Shown here piece after piece: positions 32,521 through 40,878 of a stretch of DNA of 42,302 bases. How positions within the stretch are numbered: position 1 is the stretch's first letter; the number at the start of each line of letters is the position of its first letter. This stretch comes from JALYNX01 sp035292685 (GTDB taxonomy: Bacteria; Actinomycetota; Acidimicrobiia; Spongiisociales; ZC4RG35). The translations under genes and the position numbers were made by a program. The stretch spans positions 1-42,302 of the forward strand of contig DATDPP010000043.1 of the NCBI GenBank assembly GCA_035292685.1. Reading direction: 5' to 3'. The notes under the pieces were generated by a model. The model did no database searches. It had not been told where the DNA came from and saw nothing but the letters and a program-made list of their open reading frames with translations.

Positions 32521-33482
32521 CGGTATCTCCGCTCGAAGCGGTCCCTGGCAAGGACGGCCGCCGCATTCACTGTCAGCAGCATCACCAATAAGACGACGAT
32601 GGCGGCCGCGGTCAAAGAGACGAACCCGGCCTGTGGCTGTCGAGCGAAGTTGTAAATGATGATCGGCAACGCGGTATAGGGCTGGTTGGACACCAGATCC
32701 ACAAACGAGGCATCGTTGGCGACACTGAAGTAGAGCGAAAGCTGGGCACCGGCCAGCAGCAGGGCGGCCGACTCTCCGAAAGCGCGGGCAATGGTCAATA
32801 CCGACCCGGTGAGGATGGCGGGAAAGGCCACCGGGAGGATATGGTGCCGGATCGTCTCCCATCGCGTGGCCCCGACCGCCAGAGATGCATCTCTCAGCCC
32901 TCGAGGAACCGCCCGCAATGCCTCTGCTGTGGTGATGATCATGATGGGGAGCACCAGCACGGCCAGGGTCAGCCCGCCAGCGATCACGTTCCGACCACCT
33001 ATGCCTCCCTCGGCGCCGAATACGCCCCCCATGAAGATCTCGACGAAGAGGAAAAGACCGAGTATTCCATAGACGATCGAGGGCACCCCGGCCAGGTTGC
33101 GAATGTTGGCCCCGATGAACCTGGTCACGCGATTGTCCGAGGCGTATTCCTCCAAATACACAGCCGCCGCCACGCCCAACGGGAAAGCAACCACGATCAC
33201 GAAACCGATGAGGGCCAACGACCCCATGATTCCCTGCCAGATCCCTGCTTCCTCGGCCGAGGGTGACAAGGAGTCAGTGACAAACGAAAGCCCTCTGGAC
33301 TGAAACACCGGCATCGCAGCAGCGATGGTGTCCGCAAGAAGGGTGATGAGGATGACCACCGAGGAAAGCAGCGTGAACAGCAGCGTGAAGGCCACCAATG
33401 TGTCGACTGGGCTGAGGCGACGCCCCTCGATCGACTGACGGACGAGCTCGGTGGCTGACAAAGCCTCCGCGTGGGCACTCAT
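32517..33482 (-). CDS. pstA: Phosphate ABC transporter permease PstA
   Basis: PstA is one of two membrane subunits of the Pst importer. The 321-residue protein has about six helices and the permease coupling (EAA) loop 'ALRAVPRGLRDASLAVGATR' in the cytoplasmic segment that contacts PstB. 'NLAGVPSIVYGILGL' is the conserved block before it. ATG 33482 is the start, with 1 nt after pstC. The stop overlaps pstB as ATGA, as in a tightly translated transporter operon. Confidence 0.96.
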   Translation of the reverse strand: MSAHAEALSATELVRQSIEGRRLSPVDTLVAFTLLFTLLSSVVILITLLADTIAAAMPVFQSRGLSFVTDSLSPSAEEAGIWQGIMGSLALIGFVIVVAFPLGVAAAVYLEEYASDNRVTRFIGANIRNLAGVPSIVYGILGLFLFVEIFMGGVFGAEGGIGGRNVIAGGLTLAVLVLPIMIITTAEALRAVPRGLRDASLAVGATRWETIRHHILPVAFPAILTGSVLTIARAFGESAALLLAGAQLSLYFSVANDASFVDLVSNQPYTALPIIIYNFARQPQAGFVSLTAAAIVVLLVMLLTVNAAAVLARDRFERRYR

Positions 33483-33483
33483 A

Positions 33484-34413
33484 TCAGTACCTCTGCCTGT
33501 AACGACGCACCAATCGCTCGCTCATGACGTTCAGCCCGAGAGTCAGGGCGAACAACACGAGCCCGACGAAGAACAACGATTGGAAGGCGGAGACGTCGCC
33601 GGCCACCTGGTCGGAGCCCACTGCCAGGTTGGCCATGGCACCGGTCATGGTCAGTCCCCCCTCGATCGGGTTGAGGTTGAGGATCCCGTTGAGACCGGCG
33701 GCCAGGGCGACCACCATCGTTTCCCCAACTGCACGCGAGATACCGAGGATCATTGCGGCGATGATCCCCGAGATGGCAGCCGGAAACACGACCCGGAGCG
33801 CGGTGTGCCATCGCTTGGCACCCAGGCCGTAGGAGGCCTCCCGTAACGACAGCGGCACCGCCCGCATCGCGTCCTCCGCAACAGAGGCCACCAGGGGAAC
33901 GGTCAAGATCCCGACCGCGATCCCAGCCGAGAGGAGATTGGCGCTTTGGGCACCGGGAAACAACCCGCGAACGATGTTGGGGCTTATGAATTGGAGAGCG
34001 AAGAATCCGAGCACCACTGACGGGATACCGGCCAGGATCTCCAGGGTCGGCTTCAACACCCGACGCACACCGGAACGGGCGTACTCGGAGAGGTAAACCG
34101 CGGATCCGAGTCCGAAGGGGACCGCCACCAGCATGGCGATACCGGTGATTATCAGAGAATGGACCAGGAGCGCAGGCAACTGGAACCGCCCCCGACGTGG
34201 GAACCAGCCATCGGCCCACAACTGGTTCAATTCGATCGATGACACAAAGCTCGATGCCTTACCCACGAGGGCAAGAACGATCGCGAGCGAGATGAGGATC
34301 GAGAATGTGGCGGCCGCGAAAAAGACCGCCTTCACCAGGCGCTCACGTCGGCGGCGACGGATATCGCCGCTCAGGTCGATGATCGTGCCCCCCGGTGTCT
34401 TGGCGATGACCAT
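33484..34413 (-). CDS. pstC: Phosphate ABC transporter permease PstC
   Basis: PstC pairs with PstA in the membrane. The 309-residue protein has six predicted helices and the coupling loop 'DAMRAVPLSLREASYGLGAK', with 'EILAGIPSVVLGFFALQFI' as the conserved preceding helix. ATG 34413 is the start, 65 bp from the pstS end with a very strong hairpin in between. It ends one base before the pstA start. Confidence 0.96.
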   Translation of the reverse strand: MVIAKTPGGTIIDLSGDIRRRRRERLVKAVFFAAATFSILISLAIVLALVGKASSFVSSIELNQLWADGWFPRRGRFQLPALLVHSLIITGIAMLVAVPFGLGSAVYLSEYARSGVRRVLKPTLEILAGIPSVVLGFFALQFISPNIVRGLFPGAQSANLLSAGIAVGILTVPLVASVAEDAMRAVPLSLREASYGLGAKRWHTALRVVFPAAISGIIAAMILGISRAVGETMVVALAAGLNGILNLNPIEGGLTMTGAMANLAVGSDQVAGDVSAFQSLFFVGLVLFALTLGLNVMSERLVRRYRQRY

Positions 34414-34433
34414 AGATGCTCAGTAGAGGATAC

Positions 34434-34469
34434 ATCCGAGGGGCGGGGCGGTTGCCCGGCCCCTCGGAT
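34434..34469. terminator. Strong hairpin between pstS and pstC
   Basis: An 11-bp perfect stem, ATCCGAGGGGC (34434-34444) / GCCCCTCGGAT (34459-34469), continues after one mismatch as GGGC/GCCC with a GGTT tetraloop. No T-run follows on the minus strand. It may be a partial terminator or a 3'-end stabiliser that keeps pstS mRNA more abundant than pstCAB. Confidence 0.6.
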
Positions 34470-34478
34470 CTCGACGCA

Positions 34479-35507
34479 TCAACCCGCTGCGCCTTCCCAG
34501 GCGGCCCGGGTGGCCGCGACGTCATCCGCGGGCAATTGAACGAATCCGGCGTCGGAAACCCACGCCAGACCTTCCTCCGACAGGTAGTAGTCGACGAATG
34601 CGGCCAGTTCGGGGCGGCTGGCCAGGTCGTTGGTCTTCACGTAGATGAACAACGGCCGCGACAGTGGGTACTCGAAACCGGCGATGGTCTCTGGCGTCGG
34701 TGCAACGCAACCCGACTCACCGCTGTCGATCTCGATCGCCTTGAGCACATCCTGGTTCTCCTCGAAGAAGGCGAACCCGACCCATCCCAGCGAGGTGGGG
34801 TTCTCGCTAATGCCCTGGACGATCACGTTGTCGTTCTGCGAGGCGTTGTAGTCGGCACGGGTGAAAGCGTTGTCCTCGCCCAACCGCTCCTCGGAGAGTT
34901 TGGTGATCACGAGCTCGACAAAGGTGTCGTAGGTGCCGGATTCCTCACCAGGAGCGGTGATCACCAACGGCTCGTCGGGATAGGGGGCATGGGGAGCGCC
35001 CAACTCGGCGGCCAGGTCGTTGGCGTCCGACCAACTGGCAAAGCCCTCCGACTCCGGCCCCAACAAGGCGTACAGATCGGTGAAAGCCAGACAGCTAACA
35101 GACTCGTTGGCCGGGTTGGTCATCACCGTTAACCCGTCCGTGGCGATGTGGAGCTCGACATACTCGACCCCGGCCGCTTCGCAGGCTGCAGCTTCCTCGT
35201 CCTTGATCGGGCGGGAAGCGTCGGAGATATCAGTCTCTCCGTTACAGAACCTGGCGAAACCATCGCCGGTTCCTGGGCCCTCGACAGAGGTGGCCACACC
35301 AGGGTTCGCTTCGTCGAACGCCTTTCCAACCCGAGCCGTGATCGGCTCGACCGTCGAGGATCCCGATACCACGATGCTGCCGGAAGCATTGCCATTGGCG
35401 CCATCAGCGTTGGTCGTGGATGCCTCACCCCCTCCATCGCCACAGGCGGCGAGGACCAGGGCGAGGACCGCTACCAGACCGGCCAGTCTCTTGATTCGGA
35501 CGTTCAT
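34479..35507 (-). CDS. pstS: Phosphate-binding lipoprotein PstS
   Basis: PstS is the extracytoplasmic receptor that captures phosphate for PstCAB. The 342-residue protein has a lipoprotein signal with lipobox L19-A-A-C22, a Gly/Ala/Asn linker, then the type II periplasmic-binding fold. Phosphate-site motifs include 'VSGSSTVEPI', 'GPGTGDGFARFC', 'DISDASRPI' and 'PGEESGTYDTF'. ATG 35507 has AAGGAG 12 nt upstream. It heads the pst operon; a possible PHO box lies 74-95 nt upstream. Confidence 0.95.
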   Translation of the reverse strand: MNVRIKRLAGLVAVLALVLAACGDGGGEASTTNADGANGNASGSIVVSGSSTVEPITARVGKAFDEANPGVATSVEGPGTGDGFARFCNGETDISDASRPIKDEEAAACEAAGVEYVELHIATDGLTVMTNPANESVSCLAFTDLYALLGPESEGFASWSDANDLAAELGAPHAPYPDEPLVITAPGEESGTYDTFVELVITKLSEERLGEDNAFTRADYNASQNDNVIVQGISENPTSLGWVGFAFFEENQDVLKAIEIDSGESGCVAPTPETIAGFEYPLSRPLFIYVKTNDLASRPELAAFVDYYLSEEGLAWVSDAGFVQLPADDVAATRAAWEGAAG

Positions 35508-35580
35508 CCCTTTGTCACTCCTTTTCGGAACCGGTTCACTGCCGGTGAAGCTAAGAACACCGCTTTACCGACGGCCCAAG

Positions 35581-35602
35581 GCGGCGTGAACGGGAGATGA
35601 AC
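35581..35602 (-). promoter_or_regulatory. Candidate PHO box upstream of pstS
   Basis: Reading the minus strand from 35602, two 11-nt units follow each other without a gap: GTTCATCTCCC then GTTCACGCCGC. This matches the direct-repeat structure (GTTCACC-like core, 11-nt period) of Streptomyces PHO boxes bound by PhoP. A PhoP-like regulator is encoded in the same cluster. I see only two units. Confidence 0.6.
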
Positions 35603-35625
35603 GTTTAGGGCACCCCCGGCTACCC

Positions 35626-35653
35626 GCAATGCGCATTACCCAATACGTATTGC
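35626..35653. repeat. Twin palindromes between ppk and pstS
   Basis: AATGCGCATT (35628-35637) and CAATACGTATTG (35641-35652) are each perfect palindromes and resemble one another. Together GCAATGCGCATT and AATACGTATTGC also make one larger hairpin with a 4-nt loop, one wobble and one mismatch. Purpose unknown; could be a regulator site or a repetitive element. Confidence 0.55.
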
Positions 35654-35660
35654 ATGAAAC

Positions 35661-35675
35661 GGCGGCGAAGCCGCC
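35661..35675 (-). terminator. Possible ppk terminator
   Basis: GGCGGC (35661-35666) and GCCGCC (35670-35675) form a tight 6-bp, 3-nt-loop hairpin directly at the ppk stop codon. On the minus strand it is followed by GTTTC, a weak U tract. Confidence 0.45.
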
Positions 35676-37747
35676 TACAGATGCGCCGAGGCTCGGACCC
35701 GCGCCAGATCCTGAAGGACCATATGGGCGTCGACTCCCGATTCGACAGGGACCCGGGCCCATGTCCCGTCCGGGGAGAGCTTCCAAGCCAGCTGGTCGTC
35801 CGCCATGAGCACGTCGATGACCTCGTCGATCCGGAACTGGAGGTCCGGGTCTGTGATCGGAGCCAGGGCTTCGACCCGCCGATCGAGATTCCGTGGCATC
35901 AGGTCGGCCGAGCCTATGTAGTAGTGCCGGGTCCGGCCCCGCGCCCCGAACCGATAGACCCTGGAGTGCTCCAGGTAGCGGCCAACAATCGAGCGCACCG
36001 TGATGTTCTCCGACAATCCTGGGACGCCGGGTCGGAGACAAGAGATGCCCCGAATGATGAGGTCGATGCGGGTGCCGGCTTGGGAGGCCTCATACAACGA
36101 CTCGATGATTCGGGCGTCGACCAGGGAGTTCATCTTCATCGTGATATGCCCGTCGGGGCGCCCCGCCTCGTCATCTATGAGCTCGGTTATCCGATTCCTG
36201 ATCCCGTTGGGCGACACCGCGAGCTTGCGGTAGCTGGTCTGGCGTGAGTAGCCGGTCAGATAGTTGAAGATATCCGAGAGATCCGAGCCGAGGTCGGGGT
36301 CGGCGGTGAGTAGGGCGACATCCTCATAGCTTCGGGCCGTCTTCTCGTTGTAGTTGCCGGTCCCGATATGGGCGTAACGGGCGACTCCTTCACCCTCCCG
36401 CCTCACCACCAGGGTCAACTTGGTATGGGTCTTGAGACCGACCACGCCGTACATCACGTGTACCCCGGCATCCTCCAGTCTCTGAGCCCATTCGATGTTG
36501 CGCTCCTCGTCGAAACGGGCCTTGAGCTCAACGAGGGCCACCACCTGTTTGCCTGACTCCGCCGCCTTTATCAGCGAGCCCATTATCGGGCTGCTGCTCG
36601 AGGTCCGGTAGAGGGTCATCTTGATCGCCAGTACCCGAGGGTCGCGAGCCGCCCGATCGATGAATGCCTCGACGGTGGGCGTGAACGAGTCGTACGGATG
36701 ATGAGCGATCAGATCGCCCTGTCGGATGACCTCGAAGATGTCGACTGAGTCGCCGGCCGGAGCAGCGAGACGCGAAGGGGTAACCCCGGGAAATGTCTCG
36801 AACTTCAAGTCGGGCCGGTCGAGGTCGTACAGGCCAAAGAGCCCGGAGAGATCCAGCGGACCCTCAACCTGGTAAACGTCGTCCTCGCTAGCCCCCATCT
36901 CACGCATCAGAAGATCGAGGACCTCGCCCGGCATGTCCGGGTGGGTCTCCAAGCGCACCACCCGCCCGAAGCGCCTTTGGGTGAGCTCGGACTCGATCGC
37001 CATCAGGAGGTCGCCTCCCTCGTCTTCCTCGATGTCGATGTCGGCGTTTCGGGTCACCCTGAACACGTGGTGGCCCAATACCTCCATTCCCGGGAACAAG
37101 GCTCCTAGATGGACCGCGATCACCTGCTCGAGTGGGACGAAACGCTCTCCGTCAGGCAGAACCACAAACCGGGGCAGGATTGGTGGGACCTTGACCCGAG
37201 CGAACCTGGCGAGGCCGGTATCCGGGTTCCGCACGAACACCGCCATGTTGAGGGAGAGGTTGGAGATATACGGGAATGGGTGGGACGGGTCGACCGCCAG
37301 AGGTGTCACTACGGGGAACACGAGTTCCCGGAACTGATCATCGAGGAACGCCCGATCGTCATCATCGAGGGTCGGATAGTCGCTGAAAACGATGCCTTCG
37401 CTGCCCAATGCAGGAGCCAGCTCCGAGAGAAACTCCTTGGAGATCGCCTCGTATTGGACGTCGACCACGTTCCTGATGGCGGCGAGTTGCTGGCTCGGAG
37501 TCATCCCATCGGGCGGGGTGGCACCGACACCATGAGCCACCTGCTCCTTGAGACCGGCCACCCGCACCTGGAAGAACTCGTCGAGGTTGCCTGACCAGAT
37601 GGCGAGGAACTTGGCGCGTTCGAGGAGCGGGAAGTCTTGTCGTTGCGAGAGGGCCAGAACCCGTCGACTGAACTCGAGCCAGGAGAGCTCTCGATTCAAG
37701 AAATGATCGGGGTCGAAATGTTCCACTTCGCTGGTACTGAATACCAC
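35675..37747 (-). CDS. ppk1: Polyphosphate kinase 1
   Basis: PPK1 reversibly polymerises the gamma-phosphate of ATP into polyphosphate through a phosphohistidine. The 690-residue protein has the N-terminal domain ('FLNRELSWLEFSRRVLAL', residues 16-33), the head domain, and two phospholipase-D-like C-terminal domains. The phosphorylated His is H441 in 'GLKTHTKLTLVVR', with 'RYAHIGTGNYNEKTARSYED' nearby, and 'YYIGSADLMPRNLDRRVE' in the last domain. GTG 37747 is taken as the start; no clear ribosome-binding site is present. It lies 17 bp downstream of the TetR gene on the same strand and just upstream of the pst operon. The location suggests phosphate-linked control; no PHO box was seen before it. 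Confidence 0.96.
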   Translation of the reverse strand: MVFSTSEVEHFDPDHFLNRELSWLEFSRRVLALSQRQDFPLLERAKFLAIWSGNLDEFFQVRVAGLKEQVAHGVGATPPDGMTPSQQLAAIRNVVDVQYEAISKEFLSELAPALGSEGIVFSDYPTLDDDDRAFLDDQFRELVFPVVTPLAVDPSHPFPYISNLSLNMAVFVRNPDTGLARFARVKVPPILPRFVVLPDGERFVPLEQVIAVHLGALFPGMEVLGHHVFRVTRNADIDIEEDEGGDLLMAIESELTQRRFGRVVRLETHPDMPGEVLDLLMREMGASEDDVYQVEGPLDLSGLFGLYDLDRPDLKFETFPGVTPSRLAAPAGDSVDIFEVIRQGDLIAHHPYDSFTPTVEAFIDRAARDPRVLAIKMTLYRTSSSSPIMGSLIKAAESGKQVVALVELKARFDEERNIEWAQRLEDAGVHVMYGVVGLKTHTKLTLVVRREGEGVARYAHIGTGNYNEKTARSYEDVALLTADPDLGSDLSDIFNYLTGYSRQTSYRKLAVSPNGIRNRITELIDDEAGRPDGHITMKMNSLVDARIIESLYEASQAGTRIDLIIRGISCLRPGVPGLSENITVRSIVGRYLEHSRVYRFGARGRTRHYYIGSADLMPRNLDRRVEALAPITDPDLQFRIDEVIDVLMADDQLAWKLSPDGTWARVPVESGVDAHMVLQDLARVRASAHL

Positions 37748-37764
37748 GGCATGTCACCGATCGG

Positions 37765-38382
37765 TCAACTTCGACCTGTCCCCAGGCCGCCAAGTAAGAA
37801 GAGACGCATATGCATCGTGACCGATTCGATGCGATCCTCGGGATTTGCCGCAGAGAGCACGGTGCGGGCTGCCGACATGATCGAGTCCTGAATCAGTCTT
37901 CCGGCGAGGTCAGGGGGCATCGATCGAAAGTCACCCGAGGCCACCCCGGCGTGATAGAGCCCGACCATTGCTTCTGCCAATGTTGCATGGGTGGCACGGA
38001 TTCGGACCTCCGCTTCGGGCCCCATTCGGCCCACCTCACGGTGCAGGATCACCCCCAACACCGGGTCACTGATCACAAATTCGACTGTTTTGGATGCCAG
38101 GTCGGCGAGGCGACCAGCGGCGCTCCCGGTCTGAGGCACGGCGCCGAGGAGGTCGTCGACCACACCCGGCAGCTCTTCCTCGACGAGAGTGGCGATGAGA
38201 TCGTCTCGATCAGTGAAGTAGTCATAGAGGGTGGTGCGCCCGACACCCGCGGCGAGGGCGATCTCACCCAACGGGAGGTCGGCAGTGCCGGCCTCTTGGA
38301 TCAGGGCCTTGGCCGCGTCGAGCAGTGCGCTCCTGGTGAGCGCCTTGTGCTCGTCTATGGAGGCGGCCCGAATTCGCGGCAT
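37765..38382 (-). CDS. TetR family transcriptional regulator
   Basis: The 205-residue protein has an N-terminal TetR helix-turn-helix ('ALLDAAKALIQEAGTADLPL', 'IALAAGVGRTTLYDYFTDRD', about residues 17-60) and a helical ligand-binding domain of unknown specificity. ATG 38382 gives the usual N-terminal arm; the frame open to 38946 is antisense to the membrane protein gene. It is divergent from that membrane protein (100 bp between starts) and 17 bp upstream of ppk, so it may regulate one or both. An inverted repeat in the divergent gap is a candidate operator. Confidence 0.9.
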   Translation of the reverse strand: MPRIRAASIDEHKALTRSALLDAAKALIQEAGTADLPLGEIALAAGVGRTTLYDYFTDRDDLIATLVEEELPGVVDDLLGAVPQTGSAAGRLADLASKTVEFVISDPVLGVILHREVGRMGPEAEVRIRATHATLAEAMVGLYHAGVASGDFRSMPPDLAGRLIQDSIMSAARTVLSAANPEDRIESVTMHMRLFLLGGLGTGRS

Positions 38383-38413
38383 CGAAGGTTGAAAGGCTAT
38401 CCCGACTTGGTGG

Positions 38414-38462
38414 CAACGGCTACCAGTCTTGCCGTTGTTCCGTAGACCAGATGGCGTAGATT
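38414..38462 (+). promoter_or_regulatory. Candidate TetR operator and promoter of the membrane protein gene
   Basis: CAACGGC (38414-38420) and GCCGTTG (38431-38437) form a perfect 7-bp inverted repeat with a 10-bp spacer. Its right arm overlaps a possible -35, TTGTTC (38435-38440), placed 16 bp before TAGATT (38457-38462). A TetR dimer bound here would block this promoter. The promoter match is only moderate. Confidence 0.45.
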
Positions 38463-38482
38463 CGCCAGGACAGGAGGAGCCT

Positions 38483-39475
38483 ATGCCCAACGAGCAGGGA
38501 TCAGAGAGCGCCGCAGCCGGCACCGAGGCTGTCCGGGTCCAGACCCGAGCCCATCCCTGGAGCGGGCTCTTTCTAGGAATCCTGCTCGGCCTTTCGATCG
38601 CGGTGATCCTCCAGCAGGCAGGAATGTGGCCGATCGACCGATTGCTCGCGTTCGGTCTCGCCGGCCTCTTCGGCCTCATCGGCACTCTCGTCACCAGTTG
38701 GGGAAGGGAGCGGGTTTCGGCGTTCTCCATGATCGCGCCGCTTGTCATCTCGGGGGGGATGATCGCCTGGGGAGCAACGGGTCTCACCCAGCTCAACGAA
38801 GCAGGTGAGCTCAACGGAGGATGCACCGTCGAAGCGGCGTCGGACGTGGACACCACGATCGTGACCGACACCACCCGACAGGACCCCTTCGAGGTGGACC
38901 CCGAAGGTGGTCTCTCCTGGCTCGCCACCTCGCCTGGCCCGATCATGGATCACACCTGGGAGATTTGGGTCGACGTCGGCGGGTTTGCGGTTGTCGTGGC
39001 AGAAGGTGGCGACCCGAACAGCGCCGGCAGCATGGAAAACCACGGCGACGTACCCGACGTCTCGGTGTATGTCGAGGACGTCACCGAAGTCTCGGGCCAG
39101 CAGATTCGTGGCGTGTTCGAGGTGGGAGGGGATATCGAGGGCGATGGAGGCGCATGCGACGGCTTTGCGTTCGTTCGTCTGACCGCGGCTCCTTTCGGGA
39201 CTCTGGCATCACAAATTGCGGGCGTGCTCGCCTTGATCGCGTTGATCTCTTTGGTAACCATCGCCATGAGACGGACCCGGATGGCCGACGTCGTCGCCGA
39301 GGACGCGGCGGCTGCGCCTGTCGAGACTCCACAGAGCGAGCCAATCGACGATGGGGCCGTGACGGACGCGGTCCAGCCCGAGTCTGAGCCCGCAGCCGGC
39401 GAAGGCCCTGCCGGGGCAGCAAGGCCCGAGGACGACGACTCGACCGAGGAGCGCGGCTTTCCCCCGACAACCTGA
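38483..39475 (+). CDS. Membrane protein of unknown function
   Basis: I recognise no family in this 330-residue protein. It has three hydrophobic segments early (about residues 28-46, 52-72, 80-98), then an extracytoplasmic domain of roughly 150 residues, one further helix (about 245-265), and an acidic Ala/Glu/Pro-rich cytoplasmic tail. The external domain is rich in Asp and Gly with 'DHTWEIWVDVGGFAVVVAEG' as its most distinctive part. The topology resembles a sensor or transport accessory protein. ATG 38483 has a strong AGGAGGA upstream; an in-frame ATG at 38429 lacks one. It is divergent from the TetR gene. Confidence 0.75.
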   Translation: MPNEQGSESAAAGTEAVRVQTRAHPWSGLFLGILLGLSIAVILQQAGMWPIDRLLAFGLAGLFGLIGTLVTSWGRERVSAFSMIAPLVISGGMIAWGATGLTQLNEAGELNGGCTVEAASDVDTTIVTDTTRQDPFEVDPEGGLSWLATSPGPIMDHTWEIWVDVGGFAVVVAEGGDPNSAGSMENHGDVPDVSVYVEDVTEVSGQQIRGVFEVGGDIEGDGGACDGFAFVRLTAAPFGTLASQIAGVLALIALISLVTIAMRRTRMADVVAEDAAAAPVETPQSEPIDDGAVTDAVQPESEPAAGEGPAGAARPEDDDSTEERGFPPTT

Positions 39476-39548
39476 GTCACCGTCCTGAAATGCGCGATTC
39501 CCTACCCCGTCATGGCCGCTCATAATGTGGGGGTGACAGACGGGAAGA
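39476..39548 (+). promoter_or_regulatory. glnA promoter region with GlnR-box-like motifs
   Basis: GTCAC-N6-GAAAT (39476-39491) and GTGAC-N6-GAAGA (39533-39548) resemble the gTnAc-n6-GaAAc half of the Streptomyces GlnR box. Between them CATAAT (39521-39526) is a good -10; no strong -35 is present, as might be expected for an activated promoter. A GlnR-like regulator follows glnA. The motif match is by eye only. Confidence 0.4.
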
Positions 39549-39552
39549 TCAG

Positions 39553-40878
39553 ATGAACAAACAAGCCGAGTACGTGCTTCGCACTGTTGAGGAACGCCGG
39601 ATCCGATTTGTCAGGCTTTGGTTCACCGACGTCCAGGGGTTCCTGAAGTCGGTTTCGATCGGCCCCACCGAGCTGGAGGTCGCATTCGAGGAGGGGATGA
39701 CCTTCGACGGCTCCGCCATCGACGGCTATGCCCGCATCCAGGAAGCCGACATGCTGGCCAAGCCGGACCCTTCGACCTTTCAGGTGCTCCCCTGGCGGAA
39801 CGAGGAGCAGGTGGCCCGGATGTTCTGCGACATCTACACCCCGGACGGCGAGCCGTTCTCCGGGGACCCACGGATCGTCCTCAAGAGGAATCTGGAACGG
39901 GCTTCGGAGATGGGATACATCTTCTATGCCGCCCCGGAATTGGAGTTCTTCTATTTCAAGGACTCGGGCCCCGTCCCCGAGGTCCTCGACCGTGGTGGCT
40001 ATTTCGACCTGACACCGCTCGATGTCGCCCAGGAATACCGGCGGAACACCATCAACGCTCTGGAGCACATGGGGATCCCGATCGAGCACTCCCATCACGA
40101 AGTGGCGCCCAGCCAGCACGAGATCATCGTGCGTTACACCGATGCCCTGACCATGGCCGACAACATCATGACCTCCCGGCTCACGGTCAAGGAGGTGGCG
40201 CTGCAACACGGGATCTACGCGACCTTCATGCCCAAGCCTCTCGAGGACTACGACGGTTCGGGGATGCATCTCCATCTGTCGCTGTTCGAGGGCGACGTCA
40301 ACGCATTCCACGAGTCGGGGACGCCGGGCGGTATGTCCAAAGTGGGCCAGGCCTTCATCGCGGGCCTGCTCCGGCACGCCGCCGAGCTCACTGCGGTCAC
40401 CAACCAATGGGTCAACTCCTACAAACGGCTGGTAGCCGGGTTCGACGCACCCATCTATATCTCCTGGGCGCGTAACAACCAGTCGGCGCTGGTGCGGGTC
40501 CCTTCGGTGAAGAAGGGCAAACCGTCGAGTGTCCGGGTGGAGTACCGGGCAGCCGATGCGGCATGCAACCCATATCTGGCGCTCTCGGTGATCCTCGCCG
40601 CCGGTCTCGCCGGGATCCGCGAAGGCTACGAGTTGCCACCGGAGGTGGCTGCCGACATCCACCGGCTGACCCCGGCCGAAAGGGCGGCCGCGGGTGTCAA
40701 ACGGCTCCCGGAGACCCTCTCCGAGGCGCTCGACACCCTGGAACGATCGGAGTTGATGGCCGAGGCCCTCGGTGAGCACGTCTTCGACTGGTTTCTCCGC
40801 AACAAGCGGCGCGAATGGGACCGGTTCCAGCATCACGTATCCCAGTTCGAGCTCGAGACCTACCTCCCCGTTCTGTGA
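39553..40878 (+). CDS. glnA: Type I glutamine synthetase
   Basis: GlnA makes glutamine from glutamate, ammonia and ATP. The 441-residue protein fits the shorter GSI-alpha type. Motifs include 'MTFDGSAIDGYARIQEADM' (latch), 'APELEFF', 'SHHEVAPSQHEI', 'GSGMHLHLSL' (ammonia/glutamate site) and 'NSYKRLVAGFDAPIY', then 'VRVPSVKKGKP'. No adenylylation tyrosine is seen: the usual 'NLY' position reads 'DIHRLT', so this enzyme is probably not regulated by GlnE. The Arg of the usual N-R-S motif is Gln310 here ('ARNNQSALVRVP'), which may affect activity or substrate. ATG 39553 is the start; the stop overlaps the glnR start as GTGA. Confidence 0.9.
   Translation: MNKQAEYVLRTVEERRIRFVRLWFTDVQGFLKSVSIGPTELEVAFEEGMTFDGSAIDGYARIQEADMLAKPDPSTFQVLPWRNEEQVARMFCDIYTPDGEPFSGDPRIVLKRNLERASEMGYIFYAAPELEFFYFKDSGPVPEVLDRGGYFDLTPLDVAQEYRRNTINALEHMGIPIEHSHHEVAPSQHEIIVRYTDALTMADNIMTSRLTVKEVALQHGIYATFMPKPLEDYDGSGMHLHLSLFEGDVNAFHESGTPGGMSKVGQAFIAGLLRHAAELTAVTNQWVNSYKRLVAGFDAPIYISWARNNQSALVRVPSVKKGKPSSVRVEYRAADAACNPYLALSVILAAGLAGIREGYELPPEVAADIHRLTPAERAAAGVKRLPETLSEALDTLERSELMAEALGEHVFDWFLRNKRREWDRFQHHVSQFELETYLPVL

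Noticed and set aside
32521..32862. Upstream extension of pstB
   Set aside because: It lies in another frame of pstA and is not conserved; ATG 32520 overlaps the pstA stop.
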